Shown here piece after piece: positions 23,462 through 36,173 of a stretch of DNA of 64,000 bases. Position numbers and translations under genes: made by a program. This DNA comes from Spizellomyces punctatus DAOM BR117 (taxonomy: Eukaryota; Chytridiomycota; Chytridiomycetes; Spizellomycetales; Spizellomycetaceae). A model generated the notes under the pieces. It had not been told where the DNA came from. It did no database searches and saw only the letters and a program-made list of their open reading frames with translations. The stretch lies in contig NW_015971540.1 in the NCBI RefSeq assembly GCF_000182565.1, positions 1,054,476 through 1,118,475 of the forward strand, given 5' to 3'. Position 1 is the first letter of the stretch, and each line of letters starts with the position of its first letter.

Positions 23462-26394
23462 ATGGACGATGAACGCCTACTGGCTGCCGTTAAGGCATGG
23501 CAAGGTACTGTCGCGACAGGATTCTATGGGGCTGAGGTCACACCCTACTATTCATCCATGTGTTTCCCTGCTTGAGTGATTTCGCGTTCTCATTATTGCA
23601 TTCCCTTGGTGCTACTCTAGATATCAACCTTCCTACATTACAACTTTCTCTGGACGCGCAAGGACTAGAAATAGTTGAAAACCAAAAAGAAGGGCTACAG
23701 AGCCGGAAGAGACTTGCAGAGCAGACTAAAGGTGGAGTGACGTCCGGTAGATCATGTCTCAAGAGGGGAGGATTCACCGTTAGGCCATAGAGTTCAAGAA
23801 GATACCAGATGGGGAAAAGATAAAGGAGCTGAAGGGCCTTTTAAAAGGTATGCAACAACTTCAGCCTTTAGTTTGAGCTGGCGACTTTGAAAACCTTTAC
23901 TTACTTACCTCACCTTTCTTGAAAAGCCTATCAGTCTGAAATCGATGTTATTACACGACGATCAAAGACAGCCGAGACTGCTTTTTTGAATCTATACAAG
24001 CTATTAGCAGAGGCACCCGATCCTGCTTCTCTTTTCGAAACTGTCTCTGTACGTAGGCATCTTCAATTGCGTTTTGCCCTCATTTGCAGGTTTCTTACTG
24101 ATAAACTGTAAATCATATATCTTGCCCCTCGACACAGGCGCAGACTGCCCAACTTACCGAGCTCCACTCCCTTCAACTTGCAAATCAACAACTTCGCGAT
24201 GAACTGTCCCAAACGAAAGAGCAGCTTGCAGGAATGAAGAAGGAAGAGGGAGGAATGGCAACTCTGAAGGCACGCTTGACGAGATACGAAGCAATGGTAA
24301 CATAATCATGATACTATCCGTGTCTTACTGCAGCCATAGTTAACTTCGTTGACAGCTGGATGATATGGTCAATGAAAAAGTCGCGCAGAAAGAGGCTGAA
24401 ATGAAGGTGGCGATGGACGAGAAAATCCGGATCTATAAGGAGACGTTCGTATTGACGATTGCTTTTGTGGAAAAAAAAACGCACTCTAATATGCGATTGC
24501 GTCCTTAGAGAGTATTCCCTACAGCGCCAACTGAGCCAAATGAAAGATCAGATGACATCCTTGCAGACGACGCATGAGGTAACTCAAGCTCGGTTGGTGG
24601 ACCACAGTCAAAAGTATGGTAAGATTTCATTCGTTTGGGACACCATCTTGCAGTCCAGGAGTCCGGACCAACAATACTCTTCCGAATACAGACGAAGAAG
24701 TCGCAGCAAAACTTGGAGAACTGGAAATTGTCATGGTGGACCTTGATCGTGCGAATCTAAAGATTGCACAATTGGAGAGGGACAATGTGTGTGCTTCGAT
24801 CTATTTCAGATTCTTTTGCGAATCGTACTTATTATGTCAAACGTGGTAGGACATTCTAAAGGCAGACTTGTCAAAGTATCGGGGCGACGATGTTAATGGA
24901 GTCGAGTGGCAAGAGTATGTATTTGCGGCGTGGTTAGGGAACTGCCATCTTATCTAACTATCTGGGTTCCATTCTACCAATTCAGTCCAACGGTATTGTC
25001 GAAGAAGATTCAATCCCTCGAGGTAATTCAATGGCATACCGTCTGCAAATGTTGTCTCGCACTAACAGTACTACTATAACTGAAGGCAGATCTATCCAAC
25101 CATATATCCGAGGCTGAAAAGCTGCAAGCAACAATAAGGACGAAGGAGGCAGATTACGTGAAACGGCTCAGTGAAATGGAGAGGGATTTAGCAAGAAAAA
25201 CTCTGGAGGTCGCTGAGTACGAGACAAAGATGGTCATGTACGAAGATTATGACGAAATCAAAAGAGAATTAGATATCGTCAAGGTATGAGTGTTTCGCCC
25301 GTCCCAACCTGAAGATGTTCACCAATATCGGTTATACCCAATTTAGTCAATCGAGTTTGATGGGCTCGAACTTGATGATAACACAGATCCTCTCGGCACT
25401 CCCACGTCTCCTGATCTGCACTCCGCCACGCCAATAGACACCACATCTTCCCACTCGAATTCCCTGGAACGTCTCCTTCTTTCCAAGAACAAAAAGCTAC
25501 AATCCATGTTGACAGCAGCGAAGTTGTCCCTCACTAATACGCAAACCGAGCTGAGTGATGTTTCGAAACGGCTGGAGGATGCTCAGCGCGAGGCAGAAAA
25601 CTCTAAAGCACTGGTTAGGAAACTAGAGGAGGATCTAGCGAAGATAGAGAGGTTTGGTGGATCAGCGAGAAGTAGCGTTGGAGTAATCCATGGCGATGGA
25701 TTATCTGCGCTAGTATCTGGGGCAACGCTGTCTCCGGTGGTGATGCCGCGATCAGCTGAAGTGAGCGAAAGTTCGATTGTCCCCATCCTGACCAGCCAAA
25801 GAGATCGGTATCGGCAGAGAAACGCGGAATTGGAAGAGGTATATTCCCTCGATCGATCCTTCAAAGACCGAAGTATGCTAACCAATTTTTTCCTTCCAGC
25901 AATTGCGTTCACACATGGCCACGATATCAGATTTGCGTAATGAAGTAGAGCGGCTCAAAGCCGATAATGTGAAGTTATATGAACGGATGCGTTATGCGCA
26001 GACATTTTCTTCGCCGGACGATGACAACGGAGGCTCCTCCAATCGGCGATCCCGTACGAGTAATCATACCTCGATAGATATGGCGGCCTATCCATCGGGG
26101 AGCACTGGGGATGTTGCAAACAAGTACCGTGCTGCATATGAGACCTCCTTGGACCCCTTTGCGCAGTTCCATACTCAGGAGAAGGCCCGAAGAGTACGAG
26201 ACTTGAATCCTGCGGACCGGGCTGCTTTTGTTTTTACCAGAATGGTACTGAGTCATCGTGGAATGCGATGGGGATTTGTGATTTACTGTGTTGGATTGCA
26301 TTTGCTAGTATGGTGGGTTGCTTTTGGGGGAGTTATAACGGGAGATGTCAAATACGGTGAAGGTCTTGAAGCGAAAGACCAGGCACCAAATTAG
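23462..26394 (+). CDS. COY1: CASP-type golgin (COY1/CUX1-CASP)
   Basis: Tail-anchored coiled-coil tether of the Golgi involved in intra-Golgi vesicle capture. The first exons join to MDDERLLAAVKAW...DINLPTLQLSLDAQGLEIVE and KEGLQSRKRLAEQTKEFKKI, the conserved CASP N-terminus, then a long coiled coil to about 26.0 kb. The C-terminus has the CASP_C signature: NKYRAAYETSLDPFAQFHTQ, RVRDLNPADRAAFVFTRMVL, a Gly-Met-Arg segment, and one transmembrane helix FVIYCVGLHLLVWWVAFG with a short lumenal tail. About thirteen exons. No homeodomain or cut repeats, as expected for the fungal form. Confidence 0.93.
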
Positions 26395-27166
26395 TTTTGC
26401 ATATATCAAAGACGATTCATGTATTTGTGGCTCGAAACGCAAGCGTTGTGGGTCGAACTCGTGACATCATTACCATGCCAACAGCGTAATACACGCCACA
26501 TCCACACCCATCTGAAGCTTCAACAAAGGATAGTGTTTGGTGCAGAGCCGACGAGCGCTTCATCTTCCCACCCAGCTTTACCTTGCACTGACCACACCAA
26601 ACGTGCCGAATACGTTTCCTTATTTACGGTGAGTTGCGAGGTGTTTCGTGAGAAAATGGCGATGCTGTGGGTCCATTCGTTGGATGACCCATCCGCAACT
26701 GTATCGACCTGGATCTCAACGGTGTCTCGCACAGGAATCGCTCTTACGCGCGTTCGAGAGTCTAGCTAGAACAAGGTGGGTAAGCTGTCCGGAGGTCAAA
26801 CCTTGTTGGATACTGGTTGGTGGTTGGGAAGTATGTGATACGGTTGCGGCCAGCTGGTCTGCTGTTTCGCATTTGTGCACATGGTAGTCCCGAGTGGGAA
26901 GAAAGTCCTTGTTGTAGATCGATTCAGCATCCGAATGCTATTTATGGGGCCGGGAGTGGCGAGGGAGATGGAAGGTAGACGAGGAAGTGGACACGTTGTT
27001 ACTTTAATTCATAGATCTACAGACACAACGGTTTCTAAATTTTCTACCGTATCATTTCTTGATTTAGTTGCAGCGTCAAAAGGCGTTGGAACAAATATAG
27101 AGGACATATAAGGCAAAGCAGCCGTCAAGAAGAAAAACGAAGCAAGAAGGTTGGATCGATAGCGTT
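26395..27166. other. Intergenic, CASP to NOT2
   Basis: 770 bp between tandem genes. Several short open frames occur but none has recognisable motifs or continues across plausible splice sites. Likely CASP terminator plus NOT2 promoter and 5' UTR. Confidence 0.45.
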
Positions 27167-28594
27167 ATGGCAGATTTTCCAGCGTTGGGAAACTCTTCTA
27201 TAAGAGATGGTGCCAATGGCCCGTCACTCTTGTCTTTTTCTACGATAGCTGGCGGACGAGGTCCGGCAGGACCGGACGGCCTAAGAAGCGGAAACGGTAC
27301 GAACCCACAATCAGCGGATTTCACAATCGACGACTTTCCAGCATTGACACCAACTGCGTCCGCAAACCAACCACATCACCCGCAAATATTGAATCGAACA
27401 GGCAGCATCCCGGGTGCAGGGCGCGATATGTCAGCATCAAATGGTATCGCTCCTAATGGAGGTATGGGAATGGCAATGGGACCTGTTACTGGATTTGGAC
27501 CATCATCGGTTATTGGGATGCCTGCGAATGCAGGAGTAACCCCAAGAGTTCCTCCACCACCCGGTACCGCTCCAATAAAACGACCTATTGGTGCTGGATC
27601 CAATTACGCATCCAAAGCGCAACAGCCACAGGGTGGTGAAATCGTTGGCACCAGAGCATCGACACCAGCAGACCCACCAGCATCCGGCTCAACGCCGATT
27701 CCCCCAGCTGGAACCACAGATAAATATGGATTGTACGGTCTCATCGACGTGATACGAATGACAGATCCAGATATGAACATGCTGTCTCTTGGATGCGATT
27801 TGACTGGGTTGGGCCTTAACCTTAACTCAAATGACGCTCTTTATTCTACATTTATGTCACCCTTCTCCGAGCACCCGACGTTAGGATCCGAGCCCCAGTT
27901 TGCATTACCACCGTGCTACAATCTTCTTCAATCTCCACCTCCATCCATGACGAAAATAGGTAGCTTCTCCGATGAGACACTGTTCTATATTTTCTACGCC
28001 ATGCCCCGCGAGTCACTTCAGGAGGCGTCCGCACAAGAGCTGTATAACCGTAACTGGCGATTCCACAAAGAGTTGAAATTATGGCTGAGTAAAGACGCTA
28101 CTCTGGAAACTGTGAAGGGAGCTGGATTTGAGCGGGGAATTTTTGTCTTTTTCGACCCAACAAGTTGGATGCGAGTTAAGAAGGAGTGGATTGTGTATTA
28201 TGATCAGTTGGAGGAGCGCGGACCTCTTGCCGGAGACATTCGAGTGGCAAGGCCTGGAGGAGTAAATCTGGTTACTAGTGGCGGCCCACCACCAGGGGTA
28301 GCGTTGGAATTTGGTAGCCTCGGGCCGGCAGGGTTCAGCGGTGACCGAGCGACTGGCGGAGGAAGTATAGATCCAAATACGGCTAGTGGTGCAACGACTG
28401 CTGCATTACCCGGATGGCCGAACACGTCGATGCAACAACAGCAGTCAGCCGCGAACTTTTTCGGAGGGCTCGCATCTTCATCACAGGGCAGTACACTACA
28501 AGTGGATCAGGGTGGTGGGCCGCTGGGGTCGAACAGCGGCAACGGGGGCGTTCAGGGATCAACTCCTGGGGTGATTGTTGCAGCAGGACGATGA
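27167..28594 (+). CDS. NOT2: CCR4-NOT complex subunit Not2
   Basis: Intronless 475-aa frame. Not2 pairs with Not3/5 to link the CCR4-NOT deadenylase to mRNA and transcription targets. The N-terminus has two short DFPALG/DFPALT motifs (MADFPALG and DDFPALTP). After a Pro/Gly-rich linker the NOT2_3_5 region is complete: DKYGLYGLIDVIRMTDPDMN, LSLGCDLTGLGLNLNS, LYSTFMSPFSEHP, then IGSFSDETLFYIFYAMPRES, YNRNWRFHKELKLWLSK and FERGIFVFFDPTSWMRVKKE. A ~130-aa Gly/Ala/Gln-rich tail after the domain is unusual, since in most relatives the NOT box is close to the C-terminus. Confidence 0.96.
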   Translation: MADFPALGNSSIRDGANGPSLLSFSTIAGGRGPAGPDGLRSGNGTNPQSADFTIDDFPALTPTASANQPHHPQILNRTGSIPGAGRDMSASNGIAPNGGMGMAMGPVTGFGPSSVIGMPANAGVTPRVPPPPGTAPIKRPIGAGSNYASKAQQPQGGEIVGTRASTPADPPASGSTPIPPAGTTDKYGLYGLIDVIRMTDPDMNMLSLGCDLTGLGLNLNSNDALYSTFMSPFSEHPTLGSEPQFALPPCYNLLQSPPPSMTKIGSFSDETLFYIFYAMPRESLQEASAQELYNRNWRFHKELKLWLSKDATLETVKGAGFERGIFVFFDPTSWMRVKKEWIVYYDQLEERGPLAGDIRVARPGGVNLVTSGGPPPGVALEFGSLGPAGFSGDRATGGGSIDPNTASGATTAALPGWPNTSMQQQQSAANFFGGLASSSQGSTLQVDQGGGPLGSNSGNGGVQGSTPGVIVAAGR

Positions 28595-28810
28595 GAGGAC
28601 GACGTTCTGGCAGTGATCTGATTCTGTGCGCCTGGATGGCGCCGCTCTGGTTTTGTATGCAAACTGTGCGTCCAAATGAATTAATGTTGATGCTACATTC
28701 TGCTTTCAAAATCTTGCAAAGTTGAGCATTTTATATATTGGTATGGTCAATGTTACACTACAGTCGGTTGCAGGCGAACAGAACAACCGCACGCTGTCCT
28801 TGCACTTTTA

Positions 28811-29311
28811 CTACGCCCCATCTCGGTTCTTTCTCGCTTCGGTAACTCTCTCTGGTTCCACAATGCCCAGTTTGTTTTCTGGAGTTGCTGTCGATTGTGG
28901 CTGATTACCTTGTTCAGCGGCCCTAACATAATCCGACACTGCACTCCCCATCAGATCGTGGCCTCTCATGTCCCTTTCATGCGTTTCTTGCTGTCGTTGA
29001 GCGTGGATTTCATCTGGAGTCTGATTTCTCTGAGGTTGATTCGACTAGTCATCCACAAAATCGTTAGAATTCATGCCGTATTCTGTTTATCCATCCTATG
29101 CTGGAGGAAACCAACTTACTCTCTCCCAGTTGGGGAAATCATGGTAATGCTCAGGAGGAACTTCCCGTTCTCGCTTTGGGGTGACACCAGGATACGCTAC
29201 GTCTTCAGGTGCAGGCGGATTCTTGAACGTGTCTGTTTCCGGAATTTGTGTAAAAGTCTGGAGGAGTTTGCCGAGAGGATTTGATGCTGGTTCGCCACGG
29301 TTCTTGGACAT
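28811..29311 (-). CDS. Small hydrophilic protein of unknown function
   Basis: Exon 1 from the ATG at 29311 encodes MSKNRGEPASNPLGKLLQTF, then PPAPEDVAYPGVTPKREREV and HYHDFPNWER. A GTAAGT donor follows and the second exon runs SNQPQRNQTPDEIHAQRQQE to NRDGA and a TAG at 28811, about 145 aa in all. It is highly charged, has no signal peptide or membrane helix, and is probably largely helical or disordered in its second half. Convergent with NOT2. I do not recognise the family. Confidence 0.6.
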
Positions 29312-29842
29312 TGTGGTTACGATTTTTTTGCAAAAGAGTGAGAGTACTGTTGGATATCCTTCAAAATCTGTAACTTTTCTGATTTATAGGATGTGGAAGA
29401 GCAAGTTTGGGCTTGTGTGTTTTTGCGAGCTTTCACTTGGAGTATTTTGTATTTAAACAAAGGAAAATGAACATTACATCATTCATGCGTTGATGGCTTG
29501 AAAAAGACTTTTTGTCAGGTCTTTATTCGTTGCGTCGATGAGGTAGGAAACGAGTGGCGTGCTATCCTTCCACGTTTTGTAATAAGAAGGGTTGGAAGGT
29601 GGAATATGACATACTAGTACGTAGTCTCGTAGTTTTTAGCGACGTTTGCGGTGCGTGTCGCCCGGGGATCTTCGTTCGTGCAATAAATAGAATTGAAATA
29701 ACAATATCTTTTGTCGCAAATACAAAGTTGGAACACTTATATCCTGTATTGGTTCATGTTGTCATCAAATTGTGTGATGAAATACCTTGGGAGGTGATAG
29801 AAGATATTGAATATTATGACCATTTCTGGCCATCGGTTTATA
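29312..29842. other. Intergenic before tRNA-Ile
   Basis: About 530 bp of AT-rich sequence between the small hydrophilic protein and the tRNA. A 103-codon frame (29554-29865) overlaps the tRNA and shows no family motif. Nothing else supported. Confidence 0.4.
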
Positions 29843-29916
29843 GCTCTCTTAGCTCAGTTGGTTAGAGCGTGGTGCTAATAACGCCAAGGTCACAGGTTCG
29901 ACCCCTGTAGGGAGCA
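29843..29916 (+). tRNA. tRNA-Ile(AAT)
   Basis: 74 nt fold as a cloverleaf: acceptor GCTCTCT/AGGGAGC with one G-T pair, D-arm GCTC...GAGC, anticodon arm TGGTG-CTAATAA-CGCCA with anticodon AAT, variable AGGTC, T-arm ACAGG-TTCGACC-CCTGT. No intron and no encoded CCA, as in eukaryotic nuclear tRNAs. A second identical copy lies at 48545-48618 on the other strand. Confidence 0.98.
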
Positions 29917-30316
29917 CTACGCAGGATAGAATGATCTTTTGGTTTTGATCAGTTTTCCAATTAAGCATTTTGCTTTTTTCAACGACTTCCGATACCCTGA
30001 AGACTTGACAATAGTCGACATTAAGAGATGACTCTGGATATTCTCCTGTCACCTTTGGCCTTGTTTTGTTTTTCGGTGTTTTCCCCACCACCACCCTCAA
30101 CTATCCTCGATTTTCACGTTTACTCTTGTTTACGTAAACGTGCCCAGTGGATGTTAACAGCAACCTGCAAGAACAGTTTTCCCTAGATTGTTGACGAGGA
30201 CATGGCAGACGTTCGTTGGAAACCCTTCTTATTAGGATAAACATTAGGGGGCACACCTATACATAGAGTATTTTATTTGAGCATATTCCAGTCCGTGCCA
30301 GCATCGTCGTCGACCC
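29917..30316. other. Intergenic between tRNA-Ile and DENN gene
   Basis: 400 bp, no gene seen. The tRNA is followed by short T-runs (ctttt, cttttttc at ~29935-29980) suitable as RNA polymerase III termination signals. Confidence 0.4.
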
Positions 30317-33300
30317 ATGGCTGCTCCACCACCAGTTCAACCACCCGCTCCTTTGCGTTTTGCCGACTTTTTCTTTCAATGTGGGTTGAACCCCGATGCC
30401 AAGCTAGCTGACAGACGAGTTTTGGATGATGGCTCTGTGGCGGGTGAGGTCGCGCAGAGAAATGCAGAGGAGGAGCGACGGAGAGCACCCTCGGATGGTG
30501 TCACGCCGAGCACGCCTATGCCATTACCCCAAGGTGTGTTCAAACCATCGCCTTGACTAGCATGGACTGTTGGGGGTAAAGGTTGTGTACAAATTTCAAG
30601 AACTGATCTGGCCTCTTCTTCGGTGTTTCAGCGAAATTGAAGAAGAAGCATCACCCACTTGAATGGAGATATGCCCCTGAAATCCTGTGTCGGTACCCAA
30701 AGACGGACTATTCCGAAAAGGAGCGATTTCCTGCGTACCTTCCGATGGTATAATTTGCTGGCGGTCTTCTCGAAAAGCGTGTACGTTTACATGCTTATCA
30801 TCTGCATTAATTAGTTTTGCTTTCCGAACAACATCCAACTTCACTTGGAAGACAATGGGCCGCCGCCGGAAAAGTATCATTCATTTGTACGTATCCATTA
30901 CCAGGGAAACCTCCTCGTTACATTGGCGTACGTATCTCTTGGGCCGTGCTCATTTTTACGTACAACAGATCATAACTGAGGAGACTGGAGCAAAGTGTTA
31001 CGGTGTTTGTGTCACTGTTTACGAAAGGCTGCAATCCCAACATGCAGCTGAATTAGAACAGATAACACAGGAACTTCGTTCTGGCAGTTTGGTAAGTATT
31101 GAAGTGGTTGTTTAAAGCGATGCAGTTACATTTGCGTTTATATCAGGATCATATGGACTCCCTGTTGACTAAATTCTGTACTTCAATTTGTCTGGAAAGG
31201 GATCTAGCGACCTGGAGTACATTCAGCATATTCAATCGCAGCTTGCGGAAAATCAGGAGGCCCTTCTTCACGCGCGTCTTGGCATCACAGGCATCACAGA
31301 GCAACGCACATCTATCACTTCGGGATCCGCTTCCAAGCCGGCCGCAACGCCCTCTACTCCTGACAGCGACAGTGTTACCACCGAACACACCATTCAAGAT
31401 GCCGAAGAGAAGGTGAAGTTATACCGGGATTTGCTAGCGCCACTCAACACTCTCCTGGCGGATGCAGAGAACGTATATATACCGCGGACAATTGGCGTTC
31501 TAAGTCATTGGCCCTGGCATGATTTCTTGAAGGATTGGCTTTGCGAGGTGCTGAGAGTTGTTCGAGGAGAGTATGACGAATGTCCGCACAGCAAGGCAGT
31601 GGCGCCATTGGAGAGGTTGGTTTCGTTGCCAAATATCTGGTGGTGGAAACAGCTAAATCGTGTATGTTGAAAGATTTGTAGTGAACCTGATACATGAGAT
31701 ACCCTTACCCCCTCCTGGAAAGTTGGAACTCTCGATCCATGTCGGGCAGCTCCATCTGTTTTGCTCGCGACCCCCCGTGAACACAATATCTGTCCTCAAG
31801 AATGTAATTATACGATGCTATCTTGATTTAGCTTGTGCTTGACAGAACGAAACTTACGCATCATGGCCTCCGACAGTTTTCCCTGTATCCCATGTTTCGC
31901 GCCCTCTCCGTCGCCAACATCATTACTATCTTTGAACTCGCCCTCGCTGAGCGAAAAATCATCTTTCTCTCATCCCACTTGTCCATGCTAACGCTCGCCG
32001 CGGAAACTCTATGCCTATTCTTTTTCCCGCTGTTTTGGCAGCACATTTTGATTCCGATTCTTCCAGCGCGCTTGTTGAGTTACCTTCAGGCGCCGATGCC
32101 GTATATTGTTGGCGTTCAAAGGGAGTACTTTACACCCGATGTACAGGATGAATGGAAACCACCAGATGTAGGTATTGGACATTTTGGATGCAGGATAATA
32201 TGGAATATTCATGAGGGACTCATACCTACTTCCAGGCCCATGTGATTGACCTGGACAACGACATTGTGACTGTGGCAGATCCACCACCCAGTCTTCCCGC
32301 ACGCGAGCGCAAGAAATTAACAATGCGACTGGAAAAAGCTACCGGCACCTTTCAACCTATTTCGCCACATCATAAGCCACCACTTGCCGAAAGATCCCCA
32401 CGGGCCGATCGTGGCGTCCCTCTTACCGTCCAGTACGCTCTCCCCCTTGGGAAACACGTTCCCACTTCTTGTGAATCCGCTCGCCGACGTCAAGAGGTGC
32501 CGGATGGTTCGTCTCGGACCCGCGCAGCTTCCGAAACTTTGACATCTACCCGGAATCGAGGAACGTCCTTTCAATTTCCACACTCCCCATCCAACAACGG
32601 AATCACTGGTGCATGGCTGGAGAAGCTGAATCGACACTTTAGTGCCACGTCGGGCTTGACTGCTGGGCAGTTTGCAACATCTAATTTTTCCCTCTCGAGT
32701 GGCTCGTCGACTGATGAGCGGCTTACCGGCGGCGGCGGATCATGGTGGCATCTGGGCCGAGAGGAGAGTTCCGCTGGGCTTGGGGACGAGAAAAGAAGAT
32801 CAGTGGATGTTGACAGTTTGTATTTGAGGGCAAGTTCAACAAGATCGTCAACAGATGAGGTAGGTTCCAACGCTGCGGTGCTATATTTTTGCATCATACT
32901 AACTGTGAAATGTACCAGCATGACGGGAGTTCAGCAGGAAGTCCTGAGAGGCCTTCGCCAACGTCATCTGATGCGGGGGCGCTGCCGCGATTGCGAGCAC
33001 CATTCTTTGCAAGATCGGGCTCCAGGCCTGATGACAAGGTATGTATAAGAATGTGACATTACGCCGTTTGCACAACGTTACTCATGTCATATTTCAATTC
33101 TATTTTACGTTGACCACCTCCTCTTGGCAGCCACTGAAACAGGTCCCTTCAAGTAGTAGCATTTCTTCCATGTTCAGCAGCTTCGCGCATGCCACTCCTG
33201 CTCGCAAGACCCCACGTCCCTCGACAGGAGGTCACCCACACCGGCTCTCGTTGTCTGCATCTTCAACCACATCAACCGCCACTACCAGCTCTGCCTATTT

Positions 33301-35643
33301 TGCGCAATACATGCCACCGGCCATGGAAGATGTTGCACCGACAAAGCAGGGGATAAATTTGCGACGAAAGGAAGGCCACCTATTTTACGCAGTCACCGTT
33401 ATATCGCCGTGGTCGGGAAGAGATGTTGATGATATTGTTGGTAGTAACGATGTCCTCCACAGTCAATCCAGCACATCTATTCGTGATGAGAACGATGATG
33501 AGGATGACGACCGACCTCTTTCGACATACACTGCTTCCGCGCCAAACCCTCCATCTTCAAAAGTTGCAGGACTAGGACGCAAGGGATCCGAACTAAAGCG
33601 TCCTTCGCGTCGGTTTTCTTTGAAGCGAGGTGCGAGTCGATCAAAGAGTGTGGATATGATGAACGGTGAGCAGCCATCACTAGAACACCAGGCAGGTACT
33701 GGAAGTCGGCGACGATCATCGGGATCCACCGGGATCGATCCATCTCTCCCCGTTGTCACATTGGAGCTGGGTGCAGTGTGTAGATGCTGCCGCGAAGACT
33801 TGGTGGATCAGGAGGATGCAACCGTTCTTCAATGTGATGGTAGGGCACATAGAATTGATCCTTCATCTGCTACAGACATTAAGCTCGTCTTCATACCCTA
33901 GTTTGCAATACACGAATACATACAGGATGTCTCCCACTCACTGAATCACACCCCTGCTCTGCCACCTTCGATGAACGCAAGATTCAACTTGCATTTCTCA
34001 AAGTCTTCACGTCCCTTCTACGAAATTATCGACAGCATCTAGCCTCCGCGGAAGAGCTACGAGGAAATGTGACACCATTGAGCGGTGCTAGTCGTAGTGC
34101 TAGCCAAGAAAGCTTCAAGGCGTTAGATATGGAGATGCTGCAGGAGCAATGGTTTCGGAAGGACGAGTTTCTGGCGACATGTGACAAGGAAGCAAAGGTA
34201 CCTCTTTGGAACCCGATCATATCTGCCAAAAATTTCAATCGATTGACACTTTGTTAGCCTTTCATGACTCAGTTTGTGGAAACTCAAGCTTTTGCCCAGT
34301 TCACCCTGGACCGGGTGGAACGTCCCGAAAGCGATTATGAAGTGCTATTCTTCGATGAGTGCATTAAAGAAAAGCGTAATCGATCAAAATTGCGAATCGG
34401 AAAGGAGAGCACTCCTTTCTTGACGGAGACCGCCTACGATATTCGCACCACGATTACTTGTTTTGGAGTTTCAATAGACGGGCTGGAATCTCGTGAGTTG
34501 GCGACAGCATGAATGAACATTTCAAAATGACACATTAATGGTAACGCCTGTATCATTCTAGGGAAATCCTTCTCCTCAAATACTATACCAATACATCTTG
34601 ACGAAAAGCTCCTGGGCACCCCACGCCATGTTCAGCCGCTAATTACTCAGTCCGATCACAAAATGATGCGATCGATGACCAACGAACTGGTGCAAAGAGC
34701 TAGAATAGCTACCACGATGGTAATTGCATGACGGTGCCATGTTGCTCATTAATGAGCTCAATAATTACTTAAATGATTCTTTTGATGTATAGCGCCGAAA
34801 GCAGGACTTTAGCAAATGGATGCGGACAAAGTGGAAGCACTTCCAAAAAATGGGAGGTGGTGAGGTGGTGTCACTAGGGTTCCTCCCTGACGAGCAGAGA
34901 CGGTAAGTGTCTTTTATCAAATTTCTTTATGAAACGTTGGGACTTTTTGGTACAGCCGTCTGACCTTCCAAATTACTAGTGAACTTTTTGAAGAGCGCAT
35001 GCATCAAGTGACATCTGTCATTGATCGCTTCGAGCAACGTCATCTGTCTAGCCAGACGCCTTCTCAAGTTCACCAAGCGCTTGAGGAGCTTCATGCTCAA
35101 AACTTGGTCCTCATGCGTGCCGCCGATGAAGAGCAGCTAGTGGACGCAGAAGACCAAGAGGACCTCCAGGGTGTTTATGGGCGCCTGTTCAGGGTGATCA
35201 CCATTTACGAAGACTTTTTGGCAACGTTAGGGAGCGCCGCAGCCAATGGCACGACGGAAGTTCCGGGGACAGAGGTACAGGACGGAAAGTACAAACTTCG
35301 AGTTTCTATTGGTCCCGAATTTGGAAGTGTATCCGACTGGTTGGCCACCACGGTAATCGGATATGAGGGCGAAGGTGAAGGGAACACGGTAGATAGAGAC
35401 CATGAAAATGACCAAGTTGCTGGATACCGACAAGAGGCGGGGGTGGATGCGAAGCAGTCAAACGATACTATCAATCGTGAAGCGTTTCAGCCAGCCAATG
35501 TGGATAAACCTCACGCACTGGTGGATGGGCCTGCTGCAGAAACCAAATCCCTCAATACCGAAACGGGGACGGAAGCATCTCTTGCGGAAAGCAATTATCC
35601 AGGGCGGCTTGCGCCTAGCCGAAAATCTGATGCCTCAATGTGA
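30317..35643 (+). CDS. DENN-domain Rab exchange factor
   Basis: Tripartite DENN protein, a guanine-nucleotide exchange factor for Rab GTPases. N-terminus APLRFADFFFQCGLNPDAKL resembles the start of DENND5/Rab6IP1-type proteins. uDENN: WRYAPEILCRYPKTDYSEKE, FCFPNNIQLHLE, then CYGVCVTVYE. cDENN: YIPRTIGVLSHWPWHDFLKD, RFVVNLIHEIPLPPPGKLEL and MFRALSVANIITIFELALAE with the conserved L-A-E-R-K-I-I-F-L-S and MPYIVGV segments. A Ser-rich insertion of ~450 aa (32.3-33.7 kb) follows, then a Cys cluster CRCCREDLVDQEDATVLQCD and the dDENN part FTSLLRNYRQHL...FMTQFVETQAFAQF. About fifteen exons. Which Rab it serves cannot be told from sequence. Confidence 0.88.
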
Positions 35644-35812
35644 TGACTACTGTATTGGTGTTTAGTGTTTTATATTTGGGATTGTAAAATATATATGTGA
35701 TTGCAAAATCCGCTGTTACCAGTATACATTATATACACTTGCAACCTGCCCTTCCATGAGTTTCACGATCAATTCTTTTAACGCAGCAAGGCAGGGCTAC
35801 AAAAAGCGGCGG

Positions 35813-36173
35813 TTATTTCTCCTTTTGCCTTCTCGTGTTTACTTTCTCCATACTGGGAACATCCTCTTCGTCGCCTAACACGGCTACCTCGCTGGATTTC
35901 TTCAACACTGGGGTTGGATTTTTTTGGCCTGGACGTTCAATAAGAAGCGCCGGATTGTCGGGTGAGCCATTTCTAGTGATATGCTTCCCTATTGCGAGCC
36001 AGAATGACTTTAGTGCTAGTACAGCAGAACATACATATGAACGATATACCTTTAATATCTTTTTCCAGCTTTCCCTCTGAAACTTCTGCAACTTGCCCCT
36101 CAGCGTGCCCACGACCCCAGTTCCAGGCGACATGCGAGCCTTTGCAGACTTTGTTGCCACTCGCATCTGTCAT
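35813..36173 (-). CDS. HVA1-family TUDOR (DUF2945) protein
   Basis: Two exons joined by a ~66-nt intron give MTDASGNKVCKGSHVAWNWG + RGHAEGQVAEVSEGKLEKDI + KGKHITRNGSPDNPALLIER, about 98 aa. This is the hypervirulence-associated TUDOR fold: G-x-x-V-x-W-x-W-G-x-G-x-x-x-G-x-V-x-E near the start and ITRNGSPDNPALLIER in the second half. Such small proteins are widespread in fungi and bacteria and their biochemical role is unsettled. The C-terminal ~30 residues (EDVPSMEKVNTRRQKEK) are a charged tail. Convergent with the DENN gene. Confidence 0.85.

Noticed and set aside
26440..26500. Minus-strand GAGTTCGACCC resembling a tRNA B-box
   Set aside because: No matching T-stem pairing, anticodon arm or acceptor stem around it.
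29554..29865. 103-codon plus-strand frame before the tRNA
   Set aside because: Runs into the tRNA gene, has no recognisable domain and no plausible splice continuation.
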